A stretch of DNA of 64,000 bases from CAWCPR01 sp963797475. Lineage in GTDB: Bacteria; Chloroflexota; Anaerolineae; Anaerolineales; UBA4823. The notes under the pieces are model-generated. The model had not been told where the DNA came from. It did not search any database and saw nothing but the letters and a program-made list of their open reading frames with translations. This document shows positions 45,170 through 54,472 of this stretch, one piece after another. The first letter of the stretch is position 1; each line of letters opens with the position of its first letter. The position numbers were made by a program, and so were the translations under genes. The stretch is from the NCBI GenBank assembly GCA_963797475.1, contig CAWCPR010000012.1, forward strand, positions 248,001 to 312,000, written 5' to 3'.

Positions 45170-45625
45170 CTAGCTCTCTAGATAACGACAAAATGCTGGC
45201 AGGTATATTCTGGATGCTCTGATCGTCTGAGCTTCATACCAACGCCAGATCAATGGGGCTAATAAAACTGGGGCGATAAAGAAGATCGCCAGTGTGATTG
45301 CAATAGCCGTCTTCCGGGTCTTCTCCATGTACGCCAGCGGAATTACCCAAATCGTACCGTCCTTCTCAGGTTCGATCCGGTATGCAAGAAAACTTTTCTT
45401 CCCGGTAATTCCCCAGACAATGAAACTATCCGCCCCATCTTCGATGACGCGCGAGCTGAAGGGACTGCGACTGCTCGCCCTGGCAATCTCCACTCGCCAG
45501 CCATATTCTCCCGCGATGCTGAGGGTTTCTGCTCCCCAGCACCGGTCGTTTCTTAAACGTTCACGGCAGGTTGCCAGGTCCGTTGTGACAAGCGCGTACC
45601 GGTTGTTATCTTGGACCTCAGACAT
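45170..45625 (-). CDS. small membrane-anchored protein
   Basis: A 151-residue protein with a polar beta-rich N-terminal ~105 residues and one strong hydrophobic helix (TAIAITLAIFFIAPVLLAPL) near residue 110-130, followed by a short basic tail. I recognise no family. Its stop is 29 bp before the response-regulator start, so the two are probably co-expressed. The soluble part would be cytoplasmic if the positive-inside rule holds for the KTRK before the helix. Confidence 0.6.
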   Translation of the reverse strand: MSEVQDNNRYALVTTDLATCRERLRNDRCWGAETLSIAGEYGWRVEIARASSRSPFSSRVIEDGADSFIVWGITGKKSFLAYRIEPEKDGTIWVIPLAYMEKTRKTAIAITLAIFFIAPVLLAPLIWRWYEAQTIRASRIYLPAFCRYLES

Positions 45626-45667
45626 GATCTTACCCTCCCCAATATTTTTGTCTTTCTCTGGTCCCGG

Positions 45668-45970
45668 CTACTCCAAAAAGCTGCATCGATAAGCGGGTTT
45701 CTTCTTGATTACTTTCAACCCGCTACGGCGATTCCGCCAGGTGGTCAATAAAGTCCTACCATCCCGGTCGACAATCAGTGCCGTGCCAACCAGCTGCATC
45801 GGCCAATCCTTGCGCTGATCGCATGGAGGCACATCCTGCTTTCTCAAGTAATAGATCAGGGCTCCCTCGCGGTGGTAACGCGAGCCGAACTGAAAAACGT
45901 ATTCGATCTCATCTTCCGATAACCCCCGCTGAGCAGCCCGCTGTCTGGAGTGAACGGTGTGTTGTAACAT
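45668..45970 (-). CDS. DUF4258-like small protein
   Basis: The 100-residue product begins HTVHSRQRAAQRGLSEDEIE and ends with a strand pair 'LIVDRDGRTLLTTWRNR'. The H-S-R-x3-RG start with a following helix and strands resembles DUF4258/BrnT-like small proteins, some of which are toxins. There is no obvious partner antitoxin. The nearest candidate is the 62-codon ORF upstream. The ribosome site is AAAGGAGGAAAG. Confidence 0.55.
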   Translation of the reverse strand: MLQHTVHSRQRAAQRGLSEDEIEYVFQFGSRYHREGALIYYLRKQDVPPCDQRKDWPMQLVGTALIVDRDGRTLLTTWRNRRSGLKVIKKKPAYRCSFLE

Positions 45971-46234
45971 CTTTCCTCCTTTCTCTATACTCCCATCTTC
46001 GCGCTATTTGACTTCTGCACTCACAGATTTTCTAATGCATTCGCTTTTTTATGCCGTATACCGGTCTTCGAACCCTGGCCTTTCCCGATGCTTGATATTG
46101 AAGAGAAGGGTTGTGGCGGGCCTAAAGGATATAAGCTCGCCCCAACTTCGCTATCGATATCATTCCTTCTAACTTCAACGACCAATTTCCGCAATCCAGT
46201 GGTTATGTTCTCGATCTTTCTTTTTTCCCAGGCT

Positions 46235-46423
46235 TCACCCCCCACATCTCATCCAACTCACCCTGCGTAGCATATTCTTGCGGCTGAGAATCTCGTCTTG
46301 GTGACCAGTATGCTTAGCCAACCCTAATGCACTCGCTACCCGGCCGGCTGTGGATTTGACGAACCGCCCTTCCGTAATGTCGAAGATGTGGGTACATGCC
46401 CCAAAGCGAACGAGCTGTAGCAT
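46235..46423 (-). CDS. small hypothetical protein
   Basis: A 62-residue ORF with a clear ribosome site (CGGAGGAAAAA). It begins MLQLVRFGACTHIFD, and the first residues and untranslated leader resemble those of the gene at 45970. No domain was recognised. It may be a truncated copy of a neighbouring family or a genuine small protein. The 265 bp between it and the 45970 gene hold no other supported feature. Confidence 0.4.
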   Translation of the reverse strand: MLQLVRFGACTHIFDITEGRFVKSTAGRVASALGLAKHTGHQDEILSRKNMLRRVSWMRCGG

Positions 46424-46667
46424 TTTTCCTCCGAGCTGATTAAGTTGTTAAAGTCCACTTCCAACGCTCATCGGGTGACTTCGTTGGCTCTTTATAGAAT
46501 AGCTGAATAATCAGAGATGGATCTCAGATAACCTGAGATGTGATACAGCCGCGGATAATCCCAAGCCAGATTGCCTTCAACAGTAATCATATATTTTCTG
46601 ATATCGAGTTTTTTCTTCTATGGCATACTGAGCATAACCACCGGTCACGAGTAAGGAGATGGAAGTC

Positions 46668-47135
46668 ATGAACCAGGTTATGAACAAATTTCAAGGAAGC
46701 CCTCTTTCGGGGCTGTACAACAGCTTCACCCCGGCCAGCCGGTCAGCCATTCTGTTCGCCATTCCGTTTACGGTGGTGGATGCCATTCACTACTACACGG
46801 CCGGTACGGCATTGATCTTTTCTCTCCCCCTCGTGGTGTTGATCTACCTGCTGTGCGGCGCGCTGGCGGTGAAGATCGCTCACCAGGAGGGACAGGAGAT
46901 GAAGGTGCTGTCCAGTATCGGACGTTCCGCTGCGGTACGCCTGTGGCTGACATCCACGGTGATCAACACACTGATCAGCGTGCTCCTGGGCTTTACCAGC
47001 CTGGGCCTGACATTGCTGAGCGGAGCTTTCTACCTGTGCCTGTTCGCACCTCTGCATGCTCTGGGCAGCGCCCTGGTTGGCTGGTTGGGAGGCTGGTTGT
47101 ACCAGCAGTACGTTTTGCGCACCAACATTTCGTAG
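46668..47135 (+). CDS. four-helix membrane protein
   Basis: A ~155-residue protein with hydrophobic segments 'RSAILFAIPFTVVDAIHYY', 'ALIFSLPLVVLIYLLCGALA', 'TSTVINTLISVLLGFTSLGL' and a C-terminal 'HALGSALVGWLGGWLYQQY'. No family is assigned. The ATG at 46668 is preferred over 46659 because AAGGAG then sits 9 bases upstream, not directly against the start. It is followed by a hairpin terminator. Confidence 0.6.
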   Translation: MNQVMNKFQGSPLSGLYNSFTPASRSAILFAIPFTVVDAIHYYTAGTALIFSLPLVVLIYLLCGALAVKIAHQEGQEMKVLSSIGRSAAVRLWLTSTVINTLISVLLGFTSLGLTLLSGAFYLCLFAPLHALGSALVGWLGGWLYQQYVLRTNIS

Positions 47136-47160
47136 TTCATCAGCGCCAGGGGGTAAGGCC

Positions 47161-47203
47161 TGAGGTGTACGGGAACAAGGGAACCGTACACCTCAATTCT
47201 TTC
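47161..47203 (+). terminator. hairpin terminator
   Basis: GAGGTGTACGG (47162-47172) pairs exactly with CCGTACACCTC (47184-47194), followed by AATTCTTTC. The stem is strong and the T content moderate. It ends the membrane-protein transcript. Confidence 0.65.
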
Positions 47204-47311
47204 GAGATAGGTTCGCAGAAAACCTTGTATCTGCGTAGAGAATGTACGCGACAATTAGAACAAGTAAGAAAAGAAGAGTTCCTGACCACCTCTTCTTTGA
47301 AGGAGATTGCG

Positions 47312-47443
47312 ATGAAGACCTCGGAACTTCATTCAGTAGCACCCACCGCTTAACACTTAATTAAAGTCGTCCTTTGGTGGTACTTAGTCGGCAGCTTGAG
47401 CTTTCTGGTCATCGTTGCTCTTCTTGGGAGGCTGATTCGATAA
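47312..47443 (+). pseudogene. 43-codon membrane peptide gene interrupted by TAA
   Basis: An ATG with a good ribosome site (AAGGAGATTG) starts MKTSELHSVAPTA and hits TAA at 47351. The same frame then continues to 47443 with 'LIKVVLWWYLVGSLSFLVIV', a convincing single membrane helix. Without the stop it would be 43 residues, the same length and layout as the gene at 29077. It is either a broken small membrane protein or a short leader peptide followed by chance hydrophobic sequence. Confidence 0.4.
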
Positions 47444-47582
47444 ATCGATATGGCAACAAACGGGGCGTGGCAAGCTTCTCCCCGCAAAGGAGTGGGGGCG
47501 TTCGCTGCGCCCTGGCAATTTTGTCATTCGGAAATCGCGATATCGTGTATGGGCCTATAATTGAAGGGAAATGGAGGGCATT

Positions 47583-48452
47583 ATGTTCAAAGAAATCCGC
47601 GTTTTACTTCTCGATGACGATCCATTTTCTAGAGGCTGGATGGAATTTCTTCTCCGCCGGGATCTTCGCATCCGCGTGATCTATGATACTGGTGATGTCA
47701 CCCGGTTAGAAGAAGTAACTTCCCCGCAGACCGATACCAACATAAACCTGGTTCTTGTCGATACCGACGTCACTTATGAACTGGGTTGGCTAAAGAGAAT
47801 GTTGCAGGAATTACAGAAGATAAAGCCTTCCCCTCGGGTCATGTTTTGCGGTCTGCGACCTTATCGCCAGCAGATGGATGCAATTGTAAAAGAGCCAGGG
47901 TTTTCTAGTTATGTTTTGAAGAATGAGATAGGAGATAGCCTGGGGTGGGCAGTTGCACTGTGCGCTGATGGTTATTGCGTTCTAACACAGGGTGTTATTA
48001 AGGATCTTCCTAAGACCGTCTTTCTACCTAAACAAATATTGACCATAGCGAGCGCCGATCGAAAAAAGCAGGGTCTCACGGAAAACCAATCTCGAACTGC
48101 CCGAATGGCGTTTGTTCTAAGCATGGAACGCCGCGATATGGCTGATGAATTGGGAATCACGACCGGTACATGTATGGGGAACATCTCAACGATTTACAAC
48201 TCCCTCGGGCTGAGTGAATTCCTGCAAGCTATTGATAGCGGACAGCTTCCAAAGCACTATCACGACAGACATCCAGCGATTCAAAAGAATCTGAAATTTA
48301 TTATCGAGATCATCAGGGAAGCCAAAAAGACGGAAATGGCAAAGCAAGCTAAATCAACGTCTCAGAAGGTAAAAGACAAAGAAGGACCCAAAGCGCCTAA
48401 TAAGGAAACAATAGCTTTCCACTTACTGACCATTCCAGAGATTGAGCGGTAA
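47583..48452 (+). CDS. response regulator with divergent C-terminal helix-turn-helix
   Basis: A 289-residue protein. The receiver domain has 'IRVLLLDDDPFSRGW', the phosphoacceptor in 'INLVLVDTDVT' and the Lys in 'SSYVLKNEIG'. A LuxR-like DNA-binding region 'MADELGITTGTCMGNISTIY' and a basic, lysine-rich tail follow. The ATG at 47583 has GGAGGG just upstream. No kinase is present. Because it precedes the VWA/tubulin operon after a terminator, it may regulate it, but this is unproven. Confidence 0.7.
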   Translation: MFKEIRVLLLDDDPFSRGWMEFLLRRDLRIRVIYDTGDVTRLEEVTSPQTDTNINLVLVDTDVTYELGWLKRMLQELQKIKPSPRVMFCGLRPYRQQMDAIVKEPGFSSYVLKNEIGDSLGWAVALCADGYCVLTQGVIKDLPKTVFLPKQILTIASADRKKQGLTENQSRTARMAFVLSMERRDMADELGITTGTCMGNISTIYNSLGLSEFLQAIDSGQLPKHYHDRHPAIQKNLKFIIEIIREAKKTEMAKQAKSTSQKVKDKEGPKAPNKETIAFHLLTIPEIER

Positions 48453-48496
48453 ATACCTTAGCAACGCAAAAACAAACCGTTTGCTATGTGACCAAG

Positions 48497-48525
48497 CCGC
48501 TACGACCAAGTGTAGCGGTTTTTTT
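48497..48525 (+). terminator. intrinsic terminator after the response regulator
   Basis: CCGCTAC (48497-48503) pairs with GTAGCGG (48512-48518), with an 8-base loop, followed by TTTTTTT. This is a textbook short terminator. Confidence 0.85.
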
Positions 48526-48647
48526 AATTGCCATCCCACTATCCAATGATCAACTTTAATCAATAAGATTTTCTATGATGCCGTAATACCAGGAATACTA
48601 TACTGAATACAGGCAGCCTGTTTCTGCCTGAACAGTGAGGAGTTCCT

Positions 48648-51444
48648 GTGAAATCCGGCTTTTCGATCCGCTCCCGGTTGTACATCCTGGCACTAATCTT
48701 TATATTGCTGGCTAACCTGTCGCCTGGAGCGACCGCTGCTGCCCAAAGCAGCGCCAGCGAGCATCTGGCTGTCATCCTGATTTTAGATGACTCAGGCAGC
48801 ATGAAGACCAGCGATCCCTCGAATCTACGCTATATGGCGGCCCAGCTCTTCATCTCCCTACTGGATAAAGGGGATGCAGCCGGCGCGCTCAGGTTTTCCA
48901 CCACCAGCAGCCCGATTACGAACGGCATTGAGATCATTGCCAGCCCTGAAGGACAGAGGCAACTGGTTGAACTCCTGACCACAGTTCCCCCGGATGGTTT
49001 TACCGATGTCAAAGCCGCCTTCGAAGAAGCCCAGCACATGAAAGCCGCTTTCAATCAGGCCGGGTTCAGGGTGGCGGTTATTTTTCTGACCGATGGAAAG
49101 CCTGAAATCCCCAATCCCTATGAAACTTACGAGCAAGAGGCCCTGGAGGCAGCCCACGGCCTGCACGTTCCGATCCTGTCCGTTGCCCTGACCCATGCCG
49201 GCCAATCGACATTCCTGAACCGGCTGGCAAGCGAAACAGGCGGTCAGGTCATCTTTGCTGAGTCAGCCGCAGACCTGCTTGACATTTATCTGCAAGATTC
49301 TGGGTGATCTCAAAGATCGCACTGTGATCTGGACGGGTTATTCAACCAGCCCTGGAAGTGCAGTTCTCCCGCTGGATCCGGCTCTGACGCCCTACATCGA
49401 CCGGGTGAGCTACGTCGTGAGCAAACCTGCTGCCGTGATAGCCGGGCTCATCGCCCCGGATGGCCAGGCGATCTCAACAGATAGCCCTGGGATCGCATTT
49501 GCCATCCAGGATCCTCGCTTCGTGGTTTACACTCTGCCACAACCAGCCGGCGGTGATTGGCGCTTCGAGCTTTCGGGCAGCGGCAGTGTTCAGGCCCGGG
49601 CGATCCTGTACTCCCGCCTGCGAGTGCGCCTGGTCTCGCCGCAGGGCGCGTTTGAGGCCGGACAACCACTGCCACTGGTCGTTCGTCTGGTGGAAGAACA
49701 ACCCGGCCAGCCTCCGGTGACGATCATTGGCGAAGCAAATTTCGCAGCCTGGATCACCCGCCCGGATGGAGCGCAGGACAGCCTGGATGAGTTTTTCGAC
49801 GACGGCACACATGGAGATGCCCAGGCGGGAGATGGGCTGTTTACCCGCACATATGTAAACACCGCTCTTCCAGGGACTTACCAGCTGGCGATCCGGGGCA
49901 GGAAAGGCGCGGTACCGGTGGCTTATCAGGCCCTGATCCAGGGGGTTGCCTTCCCCACGGCAGTGTTGGACCAACCGGCTCAATCTCGTTACGACATACG
50001 CGCCAACCGCATTCCCCTGCAGCTTCACCTGGAGGGAGCGGACGTCAACGAGCTGGACCACGGTGGTTTTACCGCCATCGTAACGGAGCCGGATGGAGCG
50101 CAAGTTCCGGTGCAGCTCCATTTCGCCAGCCAGGCCTTTACCGGTGAGTACTCTCCAACTCAAGATGGGATCTACCAGGTCCGCTTCGAGCCGGTGGAGG
50201 CTGCTTACCAGGGCCTGTCCTATCTGCATCACCTGGAAACGACCTTCGAAGCCCGGCTGATCTCGACACTGGCCATCCAGGAAATTCAAATTGGCCTGCA
50301 AACCTTACAAAAGGAGGAAAATCCTCGTTTCGAGCTGGCTCAGGCGCAGCAAGGGATTCCTCTGATGATCACCTTCTCGTCTTCATCACCCCGCCAGGAG
50401 AAGGTATCCTTCCGCCTCGAAGACCTGCCGGGGTTCACCCTGGCTGAAAGCACCGATCTGCCGATTGCTGCGAACAGCAGGACCACCCTGGCGCTCCACT
50501 TGATTTCCGATCCAATTTTGAGAGCGCAAGTGGTCCAGGGGAGACTGGTCGCTACCGCTCGGGAAGGTGTGGATCTGGTCAACGGAGAAGTCCCGCTTGC
50601 CCTTGAGCTTTTCGAGCCAGCCCTGGCCATCACGCCGGCCATCACGTCAACCGTTTCTCCGGATACCTGCCTGCAATGGGCGCCCGTCCGATTGGTGCTG
50701 CTCCTCTCCTCTTCCAGCTCTCAGAGTGAGCAAATTCAGCTGCATCTTGAAGATCTTCCTGGCGTTTCCCTGAGCCGGGAGGCGATCACGGTCCTGCCCG
50801 GCGATAGCCAGGTGGAAATCACCCTCCTACCTCAGAGGGAATCTTCAGGAAGCCAGATATTTCGCCCTGGCAGCTACACCGGCAAACTCGTGATCGAAGG
50901 ATACCGTACAGGGTTGAAGCTGGCTGGTGATGCCGGCATCGTAGATGCCGGCATCAATGATGCTCGCATCCCGATCTCCTTTCGGGTCGATCCCCTGTGG
51001 GTCACCTGCCGCAGATCTATGATTATCTCAGGTGCTGCTCTGTTATTTGGCGTTATGCTCACAACAGTAGTAGTTGCCAGGATTTATCGAGGGTCCAAAC
51101 CGCCGATCGTATCCGGAACATTGATCCACTGGGACAAGGCGACGCCTGACCTGATCACCGACATAAACCTGACCGCGATTGGCAAGACCCAGGTTCGGAT
51201 CGGGAAGGGCAGCCAGAATGAGGTGGTGATCCCTGACGAGAGTATGGAAGACGAGCATCTTGTCATAACGGCGGAGCACGGAGAGGCGGAAGAGCTGCGG
51301 TTTATGCTGCACCCCAAGGCCAACACCCGCAAAGGTTACCGGGAGTACACCCCCACCTCAACGACCGGCCTGCCGCTGGAAGAAAACGTCCAGTATCAGA
51401 TGGGCAACCGCGTGTTCAAGTACATTCGAGACATCAATCTGTAG
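48648..51444 (+). CDS. secreted/membrane VWA protein with C-terminal FHA-like domain; one frame break
   Basis: GTG start with AGGAG upstream. A signal peptide (LYILALIFILLANLSPGATA) leads to a VWA domain with the metal site DDSGSM (DxSxS, residues 47-51). The first frame ends at 49305. The next frame, entered near 49295 by dropping one base, continues with ILGDLKDRTVIWTG to 51444. It has several Ig-like or strand-rich repeats, a membrane helix (MIISGAALLFGVMLTTVVVA) and a C-terminal FHA-like 'VRIGKGSQNEVVIPDESMED'. The whole would be ~930 residues, mostly outside the cell with a small inner FHA domain. It leads the operon with the tubulin-like gene. Confidence 0.72.
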
Positions 51445-51467
51445 TAGCAACGAAAGAGGTAAATCCC

Positions 51468-54407
51468 ATGCTACACGTATCCGATTTGACCGAAAAATCT
51501 GAACAGTTCAACAACCTGGTGGATCAGATAGCCGCAGAGGCGAAGGTTCTCTTGACCCAGGTTCGCTTCCAGCCCACGCTGTTCGTCTACCTGGGCACGA
51601 CCTCCGGGCAAGTCGGCTACCGGGTGAAGAGGCTGATCCAGCGAGCCTACGGGAACGTGCCGGTGCTGCGTCACCTGTGGGTGGACATCGATACCGATAT
51701 CGATCCGCTGGCCCAACCCTGGTTCAGCGCCGGTGAACGTGGGGAGCTTTCCGGCCTCAACCCGGCTGCGGTGATCAAGAATATCGACAACTACCCATCC
51801 ATCCAGGAGTGGTGGCCCGACACCACCCTGCTCAAAGCCGGGATGCTGGCCGGTGGCGGGGCTCCGCAGCAGATGCGCCTGGTCGGCCGCCTGGCTTTGT
51901 TCCGCATGTTCAACGACCGCACCAGAGGCATGGCCCTCATCGACCGCTTGAAAGCCGCCACCGAGGCGCTGTTCGAGATCGAGAACATCCGCGCCACGGA
52001 AGCCAAATCGACCAGCAAGATGCGCTACTCGGTAGAGAATGGGTGCCGGGTCATCTTTGTTCACTCCACTTCAGGCGGAACCGGAGGAGCCGTCGTCTTC
52101 GATTTTGCCTACCTCTGCCGCAGCCTGCTCGCCGGCAAGAACCCGACCGTGATCAGCATCAGCATCCTGCCGCCGGTCATCGACAAGGCCATCCAGAGCG
52201 AGACCCAGACTCAGAAGGAAAAGGTGCGCGCCAACACCTACGCCTGGTTCAAGGAAGACAACTACCTGAGCGACAACCCGTACTGGAATGTCCAGTACCC
52301 CGAGGGCGCGCCGGTGGAAATCGCCGCCCCGCCTTTCGATTACCGCTTCGCGGTGGACATCGAAAACCAGGCCGGCTACCGCCTGAACTCGCCCGACGAT
52401 GTGTACAACATGATCGCCCAGTCCATCTTCCTGGACACAGGCTCGTCCATCGCCGGAGCGATGCGCGGCTTCACGGCCAACGTCGCCGCGCTGGGAGAGC
52501 ATTTTGAGGGCATGCGCCGCTCCTTCAGCTCTTTGGCGGCTGCTTCGCTGATCTACCCCAAAGAACGCCTGCTGCAGTACTGCGCCAGCCGATTGGGCCA
52601 GGCGCTGATTACCGACGGGTTGCTTGGCTCGCCTGACGAACACCAGGTGAGCGTGGACGCGGCCACCCTGCTCTCTCAGCTGCGCCTGCGCGATATGGAC
52701 CTGCTGGCCGACCTGCTGGCGGAAGCTCGCATCAAGATGCACTACGAGCCAGCGATCCAAAAAGCCGACTCAGTAGCGGCTGCCGTCACCCAGGTGGATG
52801 CCCAGGAAAGCCAGAACCAGGCTGCCCGGCGAGCCGAGTCCGAAAAGCTGAGCAAGATCAGCGCGGAGCGCCTGGCTGCTCTCGAGGCCGGGTTGGACCA
52901 GGAGCTGGCTCGCCTGGCGGCCATCCGTGGGTTTACCTTCACCCAGGCCGTGATCGAGCGGCTTCTCGAACCGGCGCCGACTGGCATGGTTGAAGCCAAC
53001 GTCGTCTCACTGGATGGCTTCAAGACCCGCATCCTGCAGCAGGGGGTGACGGACGCCGACCTGCAGATGGCCAAAAAGGAATACGAGAAAGCGCGCGAGG
53101 CACTGAAGAGGCTGGATGATGGCCCAGAAGACGTGCTTGAGCGGGCTATCAACCGGCGCGGCTGGAACAAGAAATTCGCCCTGTTCAAGCGCGACGCCCT
53201 GGCGGCCATGGGCAAGCTCAACGAAGTGACCCTGCAACTGGCTGCCCAGCAGCAAGCTGCAGGCATCTATGACCGGCTGGCTTCGCTGGGGGGCACGCTG
53301 AAAGGCCGCCTGGCGGGCGCCGTGAACGCAGCCAATCTCGCTTCTGGGGAATTGAAAGCCACCGCGGAACGGCTGGCCAGCCTGGCAGAAGCCCAGGCGA
53401 ACGGCTATGAGTTCCTGCAAGAGATCGATGTGGACTTTGCCGGCTATTACCGGGAGCACGCGGCTCGCATCGACGCCAAAGCGGTATTCGGAGGCCTGAT
53501 CCCGGCCCGGGTCATGGCAAACATGGATGGGCTGGCGCAATGGACGGCGGAAGAGATCAAGCCGGCCGCCCTGGGATATGCCCGCCAGTTCTTCATCGCC
53601 GACCTGGAAGCCACCTCGCTGCTCTCCACGCTCCAGGCCATGGCTGAGAAGCAAGGAATCGAGCCGCAGGCGCTGATCGAAGAGCAGTTGGATCACCTTG
53701 TAGAGTATTGCCATCCCTTCTGGCAGTATGACAAGGACCGCGGCCTCTCTGACCTGGAAGGCAAGAGCATCCTGGGGGTAGAGGACGAGAACAGCCCGTT
53801 GATCCCGGCTGCTTACCGCAACGGCTCGCTGTACGAGATCAAGACGACCGGCTTCCGCGATCGCATCGATGTGGTGCGCATCCAGCACGGCCTGCCCGCC
53901 TTCCTGATCCGCGGCATGGATGAGTATCGCGGCGTCTACGAGAAAAAGCGCAAGGGGATGGACCCGCTGCACGTACTGCCCGGCATGGAGTTCGCCCGGG
54001 ACCTGATGCCCGAACAGGGCCGGCGCGGCCGGGATCTGTTCGCTATTGCCCTGGCCTTCGGCTACATCGTCCAGATTGGCTCCTGGTACTACTTCGACGC
54101 CGAGCACAGCTACGCCAGCCACAAGATCCAGCCGGGACGCGAGTTCCGCCTGGCCCAGGGCCGGGAGAAGTCCGAGGAAGTTTTCTCGCACCGGGAGGAG
54201 TGGCAGCGCCGGGTGGACCAGTGCGTGGAAGCCGAGGTGCGCAGCATGGGCAACGACGCGGCGATCAAGAAGCTGGACGAGGCGATCGAAAACCATAAAG
54301 CGGCCATCGCGAAGATGCCCGCCGGCGACGAGAGCCTGCGCAAGCAGTTCGAGAAGGAGATCAAGGCCTTCCAGAGCATGCAGCGCCAGCTGGGAAAGGT
54401 CGGGTAG
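51468..54407 (+). CDS. tubulin/FtsZ-like GTPase (Tubulin_2 type)
   Basis: A 979-residue protein with an N-terminal tubulin-like GTPase domain. The first glycine loop is near 'FVYLGTTSGQVGYRV' and the signature is GGTGGA at 203-208 (STSGGTGGAVVFDFAYL). Beyond ~residue 430 come long coiled-coil-prone helices (SEKLSKISAERLAALEAG). These large bacterial tubulin-like proteins occur in operons with VWA proteins and have been proposed to remodel membranes. The 23-bp gap to the VWA gene and AAAGAGG ribosome site show co-transcription. It would act in the cytoplasm, perhaps recruited by the FHA tail of the VWA protein. Confidence 0.82.
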   Translation: MLHVSDLTEKSEQFNNLVDQIAAEAKVLLTQVRFQPTLFVYLGTTSGQVGYRVKRLIQRAYGNVPVLRHLWVDIDTDIDPLAQPWFSAGERGELSGLNPAAVIKNIDNYPSIQEWWPDTTLLKAGMLAGGGAPQQMRLVGRLALFRMFNDRTRGMALIDRLKAATEALFEIENIRATEAKSTSKMRYSVENGCRVIFVHSTSGGTGGAVVFDFAYLCRSLLAGKNPTVISISILPPVIDKAIQSETQTQKEKVRANTYAWFKEDNYLSDNPYWNVQYPEGAPVEIAAPPFDYRFAVDIENQAGYRLNSPDDVYNMIAQSIFLDTGSSIAGAMRGFTANVAALGEHFEGMRRSFSSLAAASLIYPKERLLQYCASRLGQALITDGLLGSPDEHQVSVDAATLLSQLRLRDMDLLADLLAEARIKMHYEPAIQKADSVAAAVTQVDAQESQNQAARRAESEKLSKISAERLAALEAGLDQELARLAAIRGFTFTQAVIERLLEPAPTGMVEANVVSLDGFKTRILQQGVTDADLQMAKKEYEKAREALKRLDDGPEDVLERAINRRGWNKKFALFKRDALAAMGKLNEVTLQLAAQQQAAGIYDRLASLGGTLKGRLAGAVNAANLASGELKATAERLASLAEAQANGYEFLQEIDVDFAGYYREHAARIDAKAVFGGLIPARVMANMDGLAQWTAEEIKPAALGYARQFFIADLEATSLLSTLQAMAEKQGIEPQALIEEQLDHLVEYCHPFWQYDKDRGLSDLEGKSILGVEDENSPLIPAAYRNGSLYEIKTTGFRDRIDVVRIQHGLPAFLIRGMDEYRGVYEKKRKGMDPLHVLPGMEFARDLMPEQGRRGRDLFAIALAFGYIVQIGSWYYFDAEHSYASHKIQPGREFRLAQGREKSEEVFSHREEWQRRVDQCVEAEVRSMGNDAAIKKLDEAIENHKAAIAKMPAGDESLRKQFEKEIKAFQSMQRQLGKVG

Positions 54408-54472
54408 CGGAACGACACCAGGTAGAGGGCAGGCCATACCCCCGTATGACCTGCCCGAAGCGGAGCGAAAGA

